Positions 1-7,500 of a stretch of DNA of 15,232 nt are shown piece by piece (positions within the stretch are counted from its first letter, which is position 1; each line of letters begins with the position of its first letter). Source of the DNA: Spirochaetaceae bacterium. Its GTDB lineage: Bacteria > Spirochaetota > Spirochaetia > Treponematales > Breznakiellaceae. The notes under the pieces are model-generated. The model did no database searches and was not told the origin of the DNA. It was given only the letters and a program-made list of their open reading frames with translations. The translations under genes and the position numbers were made by a program. The stretch spans positions 1 to 15,232 of the forward strand of contig JAITAM010000201.1 of the NCBI GenBank assembly GCA_031284085.1, in the 5' to 3' direction.

Positions 1-1
1 C

Positions 2-196
2 GATCTGCGTAATCTTACAACGGCTGCCGAGGCAGGCGCTACAGTATTGCCGGCAGCGCCTGCTTTTTACCATGCTCCACAAACCATTAACGATATAATC
101 GATTTTATCGTTGGAAAGACACTCGATCAGTTGAACATAGAGCATACGTTATATCAACGTTGGAAACAGCCAAACGACAAAGGACAGAAAATATAA
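2..196 (+). CDS. ubiX: Flavin prenyltransferase UbiX, C-terminal fragment
   Basis: Partial: the 5' part lies outside the window; 64 codons and a TAA remain. The translation starts [20 protein letters not shown] and continues with [14 protein letters not shown] and GKTLDQLNI. This matches the conserved end of the UbiX/Pad1 family: an LRN followed by E-G-A, then a P-x-x-PAFY-x-x-P-x-T-I-D-D motif and a final helix with R/K-x-L-D-x-L. UbiX attaches a dimethylallyl group to FMN to make the prenylated cofactor used by UbiD-type decarboxylases. The last dozen codons and the 40 bp after the stop are duplicated about 390 bp downstream, just before the TetR-type gene. Family assignment is firm; the physiological partner is not visible. 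Confidence 0.88.
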   Translation, partial: DLRNLTTAAEAGATVLPAAPAFYHAPQTINDIIDFIVGKTLDQLNIEHTLYQRWKQPNDKGQKI

Positions 197-237
197 CAAA
201 GGCTATTGCTTTTTTGTAGTTGATTTAGTATTTATCT
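157..237 (+). repeat. Direct repeat, copy 1 (ubiX tail plus downstream promoter-like stretch)
   Basis: Positions 157-237 correspond to 544-627. The parts within ubiX are diverged (shared islands ACGTTGGAAA and ACAAAGG). Positions 191-237 match 581-627 at 45 of 47 bases, with 33 consecutive identical bases (201-233 and 591-623). The conserved part contains TTGCTT and TATTT elements that could be a promoter. It could instead be a weak CAAAG/CTTTTTG hairpin with a T run ending ubiX transcription. Confidence 0.75.
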
Positions 238-240
238 TTG

Positions 241-274
241 GATACAACGCCGAAGCTTAGAAACAGGCCGGTCT
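241..274 (+). repeat. Short direct repeat A, copy 1
   Basis: Starts GATACAACGCCGAAGCTTAG. A second copy lies at 486-519 with 29 of 34 bases identical by eye; a weaker third trace is at 530-543. The two copies bracket the segment holding the 276-305 promoter, the ATG at 365 and the poly-C tract, as though that segment had been inserted or duplicated. Confidence 0.65.
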
Positions 275-275
275 A

Positions 276-305
276 TTGACAAATATAAAGAGAGTGCTGT
301 ATAGT
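276..305 (+). promoter_or_regulatory. Sigma70-type promoter upstream of the poly-C tract
   Basis: TTGACA at 276-281 is a perfect -35 match. TATAGT at 300-305 matches the -10 consensus at five of six bases. The spacer is 18 bp. It lies 60 bp upstream of the ATG at 365, which has its own ribosome site (AGGGGAA, 351-357, 7 bases before the ATG). This is the best promoter in the window by eye and points into the poly-C tract and the regulator gene. Confidence 0.65.
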
Positions 306-364
306 CTTGCTTACGGAAGCCCATAGGTTAGCTTCCTGAAATTCTGTAAAAGGGGAACTTAACA

Positions 365-418
365 ATGTCTAATATTTATTACTTACCCCCCCCCCCCCCC
401 CCCCCCTGTAAACATTAA
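365..418 (+). CDS. Short proline-rich leader ORF containing the poly-C tract (candidate phase-variable start)
   Basis: ATG 365 is preceded by AGGGGAA at 351-357 with a 7-base spacer and a strong promoter further up. With the 21 C present here it encodes MSNIYYLPPPPPPPCKH and stops at TAA 416-418. The tract always encodes prolines in whichever frame it is read. If it had 20 or 23 C, translation from this ATG would enter the frame of the downstream regulator: codons from GTA 408 to the regulator's ATG 654 (82 codons) have no stop, giving a protein of 495 or 496 residues. With 19 or 22 C it stops at TAA directly after the tract. So this is either the switched-off form of a phase-variable regulator gene or a polyproline leader peptide. 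That it is translated is an inference. Confidence 0.5.
   Translation: MSNIYYLPPPPPPPCKH
386..406 (+). repeat. Homopolymeric poly-C tract, 21 bases
   Basis: Twenty-one consecutive C residues, by far the longest homopolymer in the window and very long for bacterial DNA. Tracts of this kind mutate by slipped-strand mispairing. It lies 21 bases after the A of ATG 365, so length changes alter the reading frame of anything started there. The exact length may also vary within the sequenced population or be affected by sequencing error. Confidence 0.95.
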
Positions 419-485
419 AATAGCTAGTAGTTGCTGGCTTGTCTCTTTCCAATCTCTACCGGACGAAGAGTCGTACGCCACTTTT

Positions 486-519
486 GATACAATACCGAAG
501 CTTAGAAACAGTTTGGTCT
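486..519 (+). repeat. Short direct repeat A, copy 2
   Basis: Second copy of the 241-274 element (starts GATACAATACCGAAGCTTAG), offset 245 bp. It lies inside the open frame leading into the regulator. Confidence 0.65.
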
Positions 520-543
520 GCCGCCCTCGATACCAGCGCCGAA

Positions 544-627
544 ACGTTGGAAAATATGTTTTATCAACAAAGGGTAAAAAATATGACAAAGGCTATTGCT
601 TTTTTGTAGTTGATTTAGTATTTTTCT
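544..627 (+). repeat. Direct repeat, copy 2 (ubiX tail plus promoter-like stretch)
   Basis: Second copy of the 157-237 segment. The 33-base identical core (591-623) ends immediately before the 24-bp palindrome at 626-649, which copy 1 lacks. In this copy the ubiX-derived portion is diverged and has no coding role of its own. Confidence 0.75.
596..624 (+). promoter_or_regulatory. Possible promoter of the TetR-type gene
   Basis: TTGCTT (596-601) and TATTTT (619-624) with a 17-bp spacer form a moderate sigma70-like promoter. A transcript would begin around 630, inside the 24-bp palindrome, a classic position for repression by a TetR-family protein. The same elements occur in the upstream duplicate (206-234) without the palindrome. 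Weak by sequence; supported mainly by context. Confidence 0.4.
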
Positions 628-649
628 GTTACCGACCGGTCGGTAACAG
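626..649. promoter_or_regulatory. Perfect 24-bp palindrome, likely operator of the TetR-type regulator
   Basis: The half-site is CTGTTACCGACC followed by its exact reverse complement, with no mismatch and no spacer. The ACCGACCGGTCGGT core is typical of operators bound by TetR/AcrR-family repressors next to efflux genes. It ends 4 bases before ATG 654 and overlaps the expected transcription start, so autoregulation of the regulator-efflux operon is the natural reading. Binding is inferred, not shown. Confidence 0.75.
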
Positions 650-653
650 TTGT

Positions 654-1853
654 ATGGAGACTATGACTAAAGAAGATATTATTAACTCTGCATTTCATGT
701 GTGGAGCAAGGATCTGTATCAAACAACAAGCCTTAATACCCTCGCTCAGGCATTACATATAAGTAAACCCGCCATATACCGGCATTTTGAAAGTAAGCAA
801 GCTATAATGCAGGCAATGTACAACTATCTTTTTGATAATTATGCAGCCGCAATTCTGCCGGACTATAACCATGCACTTCAAGTCAGTAGCAGCACTGAAC
901 AGTATGTGATCATGTCGCGAGCTATTGTTAGGTTTTATCTACGGAATATTGATGTTTTCGTTTTTGCACTGATAAAAGTGTATGCTAATCGCCATATAAA
1001 AAATATGGAATGTTATCTGCTGGAACGCGGTATTGATATGCGGATTTTGCAAGCGCCGGATAAAACCGGTGAGTATCCGGCGGTGTATCAACTAACTACT
1101 GCAACAATAATTTTTTTGTTGGCTTACTTCCATAAGCAACGCTATGTAACCGGTACGGTACCTTCAAATGAAGTTATTCAGAATTTTATGCCTTTTGTTG
1201 AAAGAAGAATTACCCACGGTTTGAACTTTGATAGTAAGATACTGGATACTCTTGACTATGCTGCATTGGAGAAAAAAGTGGTACCGTATACGCTGGTGAA
1301 ACCGGCTGAACAGGAAAAGCTTCTTAACGTTGTTGCCTCCATAGTTGCCCAATGCGGCCCATGGAACGCTTCTATGGAGGCGGTAGCTCAAGCGTCCGGT
1401 TTATCAAAAAGTTCGCTCTACACTCATTTTAAGAGTAAGCAGGATATGCTCAGGCAGCTGTTTCAAACTGAATGTAACCGTATAGCGCACCACGCCGCAA
1501 GCAGTATGACTCTATCCGATAAGCCGGAAGCACAGCTATACCTTGCTTTGTTCTCCGTTATTGATTATCTAGGCTCACGGCCGGAAATACTGATTTCAAT
1601 CAACTGGCTGCGCTCAAAATATATCGACTTGAAAAGCCCGCTCTCGATGAAGTTCTTCCAGTTCTTTTCCAGTTTGATTTGCGATAATCATTCCATTCTT
1701 GCGGACGAAGAGTATAATCATTGGATAATTTTTCTTATTATCAATACCCTTATATGCCGACCGGAAGAGATGCACTGTTCCACCTTGCCCAATCAGAGTA
1801 TCCGCAAATTATTCCGTTTCATCTGTTTAGGCTTAGATAGTTGGCAAAAATAA
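654..1853 (+). CDS. Tandem TetR/AcrR-type transcriptional regulator with two HTH domains
   Basis: 399 residues from ATG 654; ATG 663 (MTKEDIINSAF) is an equally possible start, and both have poor ribosome sites. The frame is open upstream to the poly-C tract, so a longer form from ATG 365 exists if the tract length changes. The protein is about twice the usual TetR length and carries two canonical TetR_N domains. The first, about residues 5-60, has LAQALHISKPAIYRHFESKQ; the second, about residues 221-275, has VAQASGLSKSSLYTHFKSKQ. Each is followed by a helical segment of about 120-160 residues in the place of the effector/dimerisation domain. A single chain could act as a built-in dimer. The efflux gene tolC-like follows after 29 bp, so the likely role is local repressor of the RND pump through the palindrome at 626-649. 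Family certain, role inferred. Confidence 0.85.
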   Translation: METMTKEDIINSAFHVWSKDLYQTTSLNTLAQALHISKPAIYRHFESKQAIMQAMYNYLFDNYAAAILPDYNHALQVSSSTEQYVIMSRAIVRFYLRNIDVFVFALIKVYANRHIKNMECYLLERGIDMRILQAPDKTGEYPAVYQLTTATIIFLLAYFHKQRYVTGTVPSNEVIQNFMPFVERRITHGLNFDSKILDTLDYAALEKKVVPYTLVKPAEQEKLLNVVASIVAQCGPWNASMEAVAQASGLSKSSLYTHFKSKQDMLRQLFQTECNRIAHHAASSMTLSDKPEAQLYLALFSVIDYLGSRPEILISINWLRSKYIDLKSPLSMKFFQFFSSLICDNHSILADEEYNHWIIFLIINTLICRPEEMHCSTLPNQSIRKLFRFICLGLDSWQK

Positions 1854-1882
1854 TGTCTTATATGGATTATTAAGGAGTGTAC

Positions 1883-3226
1883 ATGAAAACAAGAGTGTTT
1901 ATTACACTAGTTTTATTAGCGCCGGCTCTTTTTGGACAAGAGGTGGACTTTTTACCGTCAACACGGCATATCTCGCCGAGTGAAGCTGTAGCGCTGGCAG
2001 TAAGTAATAATTTAGGCCTCGAATCTTCCCGCGTTTCAATAACTACCAAGAAGCGCGCTATGGATACGCGGTGGAATGTCTTTGTGCCTACTATTGATGC
2101 AAGCGCTACTTTATCGCGTGCCAATGAAGCAACCGCCGGTATGTCCTTATCACCTACAATGTCTACGCCGGAAACTCATCCGTGGATATTCTCTGCAGGC
2201 TTGTCATTCTCGCTTAACTTTAACTTTGCCTCCTTTCAAGGCATGAAGAGTACGATACTTGACTATGAAGGCGGCTTAATCTCGTATGAGAAAGCCAAAG
2301 CCCAGCTGGAACGGGATGTGCGCAAGGCGTATTACCAGATGCTGCTCTTGCAGGAGAACATTGCGCTTTTGCATGAGAATGCACGTTCGGCAGAACAGCG
2401 GGTTCAACAGGCGCGTGCCAATTATCAAGCGGGGCTTGAACCGGAATTGACGCTTTTGCAGGCGCAGGTTTCTGCGGAGAACCAAAAGCCTACCATCACT
2501 CAAGCGGAAAACGGCCTCAAAAGCAGCGTGGCGCAGTTTGCCATGCTCTTGGGCTTGCCCTATGATACCGTCTTTGAGTTTGAGCCTGTGTCGACTGATT
2601 TGAGCTTCATTCCCCTTGATTTGCAAAATCTTATCAGTCAAGCGGCAGAGGGGAAGCCCGACATTAAAGAACTCCAGCACCAACTCCTAACGCTTCAACA
2701 AACACGAAAGAAAACCGCTATACAATTGTATAGCCCAACGCTTTCTCTTAGCTGGGGGCTGACGCCGAGTATCCCTTTTGCCGATCCCAATATAAACGGT
2801 GAATGGAGTGATAGCGGAAGGTTCAGCCTAACGTTGAGTTTTCGCCTTAATTCGCTTTTTCCGTTTGATGCCAACAGCCAGAGCTTGAAGAGCTTGGATG
2901 ATAATATAAGGAACCTCAACTTAAACTTAGGGCAGGCTATGCGGGGGGCTGAGGTTGAGGTTTATAATACGGTGCTTTCTTTGCAGGAGATACAAACGAA
3001 TATTGAGGCGCAAAGCCATACGCTTGCCCTTGCGCAGAAGTCTTACGACATGACCAGTCAGGCGTACCGTTCTGGTTTCAGTGATCTCTTGGAGGTGCAA
3101 AATGCTGAACTCCAGTTACGCCAAGCGCAGATCAGCACGTTGGAGCAACGGTTCAAGTACCTAAGCGGCCTTATTGACCTAGAGTACAGCACGGGTATGC
3201 CTTTCGGCGTCCTTTCTGGTCTATAG
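1883..3226 (+). CDS. TolC-like outer-membrane efflux channel protein
   Basis: 447 residues. ATG 1883 is chosen because AAGGAG at 1872-1877 sits 5 bases upstream; the in-frame GTG at 1877 overlaps that ribosome site. An N-terminal signal peptide (MKTRVFITLVLLAPALFGQ) is followed by two repeated OEP-type segments rich in heptad-like helices with Q, A and L, as in EARSAEQRVQQARANYQAGLEPEL-type stretches (about residues 160-200) and a similar one with SYDMTSQAYRSGFSDLLEVQ near residue 395. GPELTLLQAQ/DLLEVQNAELQLRQAQ motifs mark the conserved helix turns. It forms the trimeric channel across the outer membrane for the downstream adaptor and RND pump. It probably shares a transcript with the regulator 29 bp upstream. 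The counterpart in Borrelia is BesC; orthology is inferred. Confidence 0.88.
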   Translation: MKTRVFITLVLLAPALFGQEVDFLPSTRHISPSEAVALAVSNNLGLESSRVSITTKKRAMDTRWNVFVPTIDASATLSRANEATAGMSLSPTMSTPETHPWIFSAGLSFSLNFNFASFQGMKSTILDYEGGLISYEKAKAQLERDVRKAYYQMLLLQENIALLHENARSAEQRVQQARANYQAGLEPELTLLQAQVSAENQKPTITQAENGLKSSVAQFAMLLGLPYDTVFEFEPVSTDLSFIPLDLQNLISQAAEGKPDIKELQHQLLTLQQTRKKTAIQLYSPTLSLSWGLTPSIPFADPNINGEWSDSGRFSLTLSFRLNSLFPFDANSQSLKSLDDNIRNLNLNLGQAMRGAEVEVYNTVLSLQEIQTNIEAQSHTLALAQKSYDMTSQAYRSGFSDLLEVQNAELQLRQAQISTLEQRFKYLSGLIDLEYSTGMPFGVLSGL

Positions 3227-3239
3227 GCAGGGATAGTCC

Positions 3240-3345
3240 GCGTCAGCGGGGCCGGCATGGATCGGAGTGGAGGGTTCACTCTAGGTCGGAGTGGAGGATC
3301 AATTCTAATAAGGAATTGGAATCAATTCTAATAAGGAATTGGGGT
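3240..3345 (+). repeat. Short degenerate array with 23/24-bp period between tolC-like gene and adaptor
   Basis: ATCAATTCTAATAAGGAATT begins at 3298 and again at 3321, exactly 23 bp apart, with 22-23 bases identical. TCGGAGTGGAGG occurs at 3262 and 3286, 24 bp apart, and TCTA marks at 3280, 3304 and 3327 keep the same register, so about four related units are present. Each AATTC-TAATAAG-GAATT is a small hairpin. The full gap 3227-3649 has no convincing gene. It also holds CAGCAGGCTGTTCCAAAA (3415-3432 region), related to the 8333-8870 repeats, and a GCGGAC/GTCCGC hairpin at 3581-3595. Confidence 0.7.
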
Positions 3346-3580
3346 CGGCTCTGGCAAGACGGCCTTTGGAAAGACCGGCCTTGTGTTAAGGGTGGACGGC
3401 CTTTGCCTACAAGCAGCAGGCTGTTCCAAAATACCAAGACAAGGTTCCGGGAAGTATGCACATAATCTTGATGTAGGCCTTCAGGAAGCCGTGAAGGTTT
3501 ATATAAGCAAAGCGGATAGACGCTTGACCGCATGGACAGACGGCTCCCTTCATACGAGGGGGTATTAGAGAGAAAGGGGG

Positions 3581-3595
3581 GCGGACTATGTCCGC
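3581..3595. repeat. Small perfect hairpin upstream of the adaptor gene
   Basis: GCGGAC-TAT-GTCCGC, six paired bases and a three-base loop, 55 bp before the adaptor's ATG. No T run follows, so it is not a simple terminator; it would fold in the leader of the adaptor-pump transcript. Confidence 0.5.
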
Positions 3596-3649
3596 AGACT
3601 GTTTCATTCTGAGATTTTTCAATAATTGGAGTGGACAGCTTATCTTTTT

Positions 3650-4552
3650 ATGAAAAACTTTGTGGTAATGGTAAGTTCCATTGGACTTTCTGTTGTGCTG
3701 CTATCTTCGTGCAGCAAACAGAACCAAACGTCGGTAGCCCTTGCGCAAGAAGCACCGGTCTATGCAGTCAATACAACTACTGCCGTTAGGGGGCAGATAC
3801 AGGATTACCTGCTGCTCTCAGGCGACATCATAGCAGGGTCAACGGTGGATGCGTATCCTGAAGTAGCCGGTAAGGTAACAAAACTTTCAGTCTCGATAGG
3901 CAGCCGTGTTGAAAAAGGAGCAGTTCTTGCAACGGTCGACCCTTCACGCGCCGGCATGAATTATATTCCTAGTGTGGTGCGTTCTCCTATAAGCGGAACG
4001 ATTATCTCTCTGCCGGCGCAGGTCGGCATGACCGTAAGCCAACAAGTCGCTCTGGCTCGTATTGCAGGCGGGCAAGGCTTGGAAATTAAAGCCAACGTGG
4101 CGGAACGGTTTATCTCAAAGGTAGCTGTGGGGCTTGGCTGTGAAATTACCCTTGATGCGTATCCGGGCGAGACCTTTGCCGGTGCTGTTATTGAAGCCAG
4201 CCCTACCGTTGACCCCGCATCACGGACTATGGAGGTTAAAATCACTATCGACAACTCGAGCAACCGGCTCAAAGCAGGTATGTTCGCCAAAGTAAAGATC
4301 GTAACCGAAGTTAAAGACAGCATCATTAAAATTCCGGCTACGGCGCTCATAGAGCGTTTCGGCGAAAAGTATGTATTCACTGTAGAAAACAATAAGGTCA
4401 GAAAACGGACTGTTAAGCAGGGAATCCTCATTGACAATATAGTTGAAATTCAAGAAGGGTTACGCGGCGGCGAGGACGTTGTTATCAAGGGGCAAAGCCT
4501 GCTTGAAGACGGATCTCAAGTTAATATAGTAGAACGGGTCGCAGTCCTGTAA
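3650..4552 (+). CDS. RND efflux periplasmic adaptor (membrane-fusion) lipoprotein, hairpinless BesA type
   Basis: 300 residues from ATG 3650. The alternative TTG 3626 precedes the lipoprotein signal; no strong ribosome site is seen for either (GGAG at 3628 is distant). The signal peptide MKNFVVMVSSIGLSVVLLSSC ends in a lipobox LSSC, so Cys21 should be lipid-anchored. Then come a split lipoyl/barrel-sandwich domain (VAGKVTKLSVSIGSRVEKGA and SPISGTIISLPAQVGM, about residues 73-135), a beta-barrel (KANVAERFISKVAVG; YPGETFAGAVIEASP; SRTMEVKI; LKAGMFAKVKI) and a membrane-proximal domain. Between the lipoyl halves there are only about 14 residues (VDPSRAGMNYIPSVVR), leaving no room for the coiled-coil hairpin of AcrA/MexA. 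The Borrelia adaptor BesA is known to lack this hairpin. It links the TolC-like protein to the RND pump 30 bp downstream. Confidence 0.88.
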   Translation: MKNFVVMVSSIGLSVVLLSSCSKQNQTSVALAQEAPVYAVNTTTAVRGQIQDYLLLSGDIIAGSTVDAYPEVAGKVTKLSVSIGSRVEKGAVLATVDPSRAGMNYIPSVVRSPISGTIISLPAQVGMTVSQQVALARIAGGQGLEIKANVAERFISKVAVGLGCEITLDAYPGETFAGAVIEASPTVDPASRTMEVKITIDNSSNRLKAGMFAKVKIVTEVKDSIIKIPATALIERFGEKYVFTVENNKVRKRTVKQGILIDNIVEIQEGLRGGEDVVIKGQSLLEDGSQVNIVERVAVL

Positions 4553-4582
4553 CCTGAAAAATCTCTTAATAAGGAATATCCC

Positions 4583-7500
4583 ATGAGTCTTGCAAAGACA
4601 GTCGTATCACGGCCGACAATGATGTTTATCATTTTTGTCCTGCTTGTTTTGATTGGGCTTTTTACCGCGCTAAGCCTTCCTATAGACCTTACGCCGGAGA
4701 TAAACCCTCCATACTTAGTGGTTTCAACCAGCTATTCCGGCGCAAGCCCTGAAGAGGTAGAACGTACCGTTACTCGGACCATTGAGTCCGGTGTTTCAAG
4801 CGTTTCAAGCCTTGAACAGGTAACATCAACCTCATCAAAAGGCTCTTCTATGGTCATCATGGAATTCACCTATGGAACAGACACCGTAGACGCGGCCAAC
4901 TCGATACGCGACAGCTTAGAAATGGTAAAAAGCTACCTGCCCACAGGGGCCGGCGCTCCCATGATCTTCCGGTTTAATCCGTCTATGATAGCGATTATGA
5001 GTTTTATAGTAACCGGCAACCGGACGCCTGAAGAGCTGCGCCAGTTGGCAGAAAATACCATAGCGCCGCGGATAGAGCAGACGCCGGGCGTGGCAATGGC
5101 ATCCACTTCAGGCGGCCGTGAAAAAGTTATCCGTGTGGAAATCCCTCAATCGCGGCTTGAAGCTTACGGCTTAACAATTACCCAAATCCAGCAAATGTTA
5201 GGCGCTCAGAATACGCAGGTTTCAGCCGGCTCCATCGCCGATAACGGGCTTTCGTACATTTTGACGACTATGGGTGAATACAAGAACCTTGATGAAATCA
5301 AAGCTACTCCTATTTCATACAAAGTCAGCACTTCGCAGATGCCGGTCGCAATACGCTTACAGGATATAGCGGATGTTTTTGAAGGCTATCGAGACGAAGA
5401 AAGCATTGTTTATGTCAATGGAGAGCCATCGGTTCAGATTTCCATACAGAAACAGAGCGGTAAGAATTCAGTGCAGACCGCTAAGGACGTCCGCTCTCGT
5501 GTAGCTCGGATCGCTAAAGAAATCCCCCAAGATGTTCAGATCACGGAACTGACAAATACCACCGACCAGATCGAAAACTCTATAGGGCAAGTCGGCTCAG
5601 CAGCAGTCTCCGGCGCCGTGCTTGCGGTTATCATTCTTTTTATATTCCTTCGATCCATAAAGCCAACGATAATCATCGGTATTAGTATTCCAGTTTCTAT
5701 TGTTATTACGATGCTGTGTATGTACTTTACAGGTCTTACCCTCAATCTTATGACCCTTGCCGGTATGGTACTCGGTGTCGGTATGTTAGTTGATAATTCC
5801 ATTGTTGTTTTGGAAAATATCTATCATTACCGTGAGAAGGGAACCAAGCTCACCATAGCATCAGTTATAGGTACGCAAGAGATGATTGTTGCTATCGTAG
5901 GTTCTACGCTGACGACGATTTGTATTTTCTTGCCGCTTATCATGTTTCAAAGCGACTTGGGGATGGCAGGCGAATTGTTCTCAGGCCTTGCTTTTACGGT
6001 TGTGTTTTCGCTTTCCGTCTCCCTTTTTATTGCCATCTTCCTTGTGCCGGTACTTTCAAGCCGCTACCTTCCGCTTATGACTCGGACTCAAAAGCCGCTA
6101 ACCGGCGCTCTAGTCTCGTTGGACAACGTCTTCAGCCGTTTCTTTGATGGTATGACTCAAGGATACCGTCGGATGATTGACTGGGTACTCAGGCACAAAG
6201 CGATCACTATTCTATTTATACTTGTTCTCCTCGTTATCAGTATCATGCTCGTACCGCTCATAGGCTATGTTTTTATGCCGAGTCAAGGCGAAGATTCCGT
6301 CTCGCTTAACATAACCTTACCTATAGGTACACCGCTTGCAGATACTGAAGCCGTGCTTAAACAGCTAGAACTGATTGTTCAAAAAGAGATTCGTGGGTAT
6401 GACCGGATTGTTCTCAATGTAGGAAGCGGCGGCGGCGGATTTGGCGGTATGCTCGGTATTGGCGGAGGAGGTTCTAGTAACAGCGGCTCAATACAAATAC
6501 ACCTTCTTCCATTTGAGGAGCGTGTTGATTCGCCTGAAGACATTAAAAATAAGCTGCGGGCGCACTATAAGGACTTCCCCGGCGTGTCTTTCGGTCTGAG
6601 CAGCGGCGGCGGTATGGCGATGGGTATGGGAGGCAATCCCATTGATATTATCATCAGAACTGACGATCTCGTTAAGGGAAAGCAGATAGCTCAGCGTATC
6701 ATAGATCTTATTAAGGAACATTTGCCTGAGGCAACAGAACCGAGCATGGATCTCAATGACGGCTTGCCGCAGATTGAAGTCAACCTAGACCGTGAAAGGC
6801 TTTATGCTCTTGGATTGAATGTGTACACGGTGGGAAATGAAATTCGGGCGGCTGTTGATGGTGTAGTTGCGACGCGCTACAAAGAAGGCGGCAATGAGTA
6901 CGATGTGCTGTTGATTTTAGCAGAAGCAGACCGAAGCCACCTGCCGGACCTTGATCATATCTTTGTGAACAGTACGGTAGCCGGCCGAGTGCCGCTTTCC
7001 AATTTTGCAAGTTATACCAAAGGAACCGGCCCCACAGCGATTAACCGTGAGAATCAGGCGCGGGTCATTCATGTCAGCGCAGGAGCGCTGCCGGGAACAA
7101 GTCTTGGCGCCGTCGATGACAAGATACGCGCTCTTATAAAGGCAGAAATCCCGGCGGAAGACGATGTGATTATTGAATATGGCGGTGATAATACCGAGAT
7201 GATACGGATGATAGGGGTCTTTCTCCAAATTATCGTCGTGGCTGTTCTTCTTGTTTTCGGTGTTATGGCGAGTGTCTTTGAATCGTTCCGCGATCCTTTT
7301 ATCGTCCTATTCACCCTGCCGCTCTCCATTATTGGAGTTGTAGCAATCTACCTCATCACCGGCGACCAGTTTAATATACTTACTTTGGTCGGCGTCTTGG
7401 TGCTGATCGGCGTTATCGTTAATAACGGTATCGTCTTGGTTGACTATACGAATCTGCTTCGTAAACGCGGCTACTCTCTGCATGATGCCTGTGTGGAGGC

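Noticed and set aside
275..520. Insertion sequence bounded by direct repeats 241-274 and 486-519
   Set aside because: No transposase and no terminal inverted repeats; the flanking repeats are imperfect and longer than usual target duplications.
383..589. Minus-strand ORF ending in a polyglycine run
   Set aside because: It is the reverse reading of the poly-C tract, with no promoter or ribosome site on that strand; the plus-strand signals are much stronger.
513..653. N-terminal extension of the regulator from TTG 513
   Set aside because: No ribosome site before the TTG, and the extension translates a duplicated non-coding segment and the palindrome. The upstream frame is more meaningful as part of the ATG 365 switch hypothesis.
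1877..1882. GTG 1877 as the start of the TolC-like gene
   Set aside because: It overlaps the AAGGAG ribosome site; ATG 1883 has correct spacing and begins a clean signal peptide.
3383..3568. Small plus-strand ORF of 61 codons in the gap before the adaptor, and reverse ORFs there
   Set aside because: Lies in repeat sequence, has no ribosome site and no protein-like composition.
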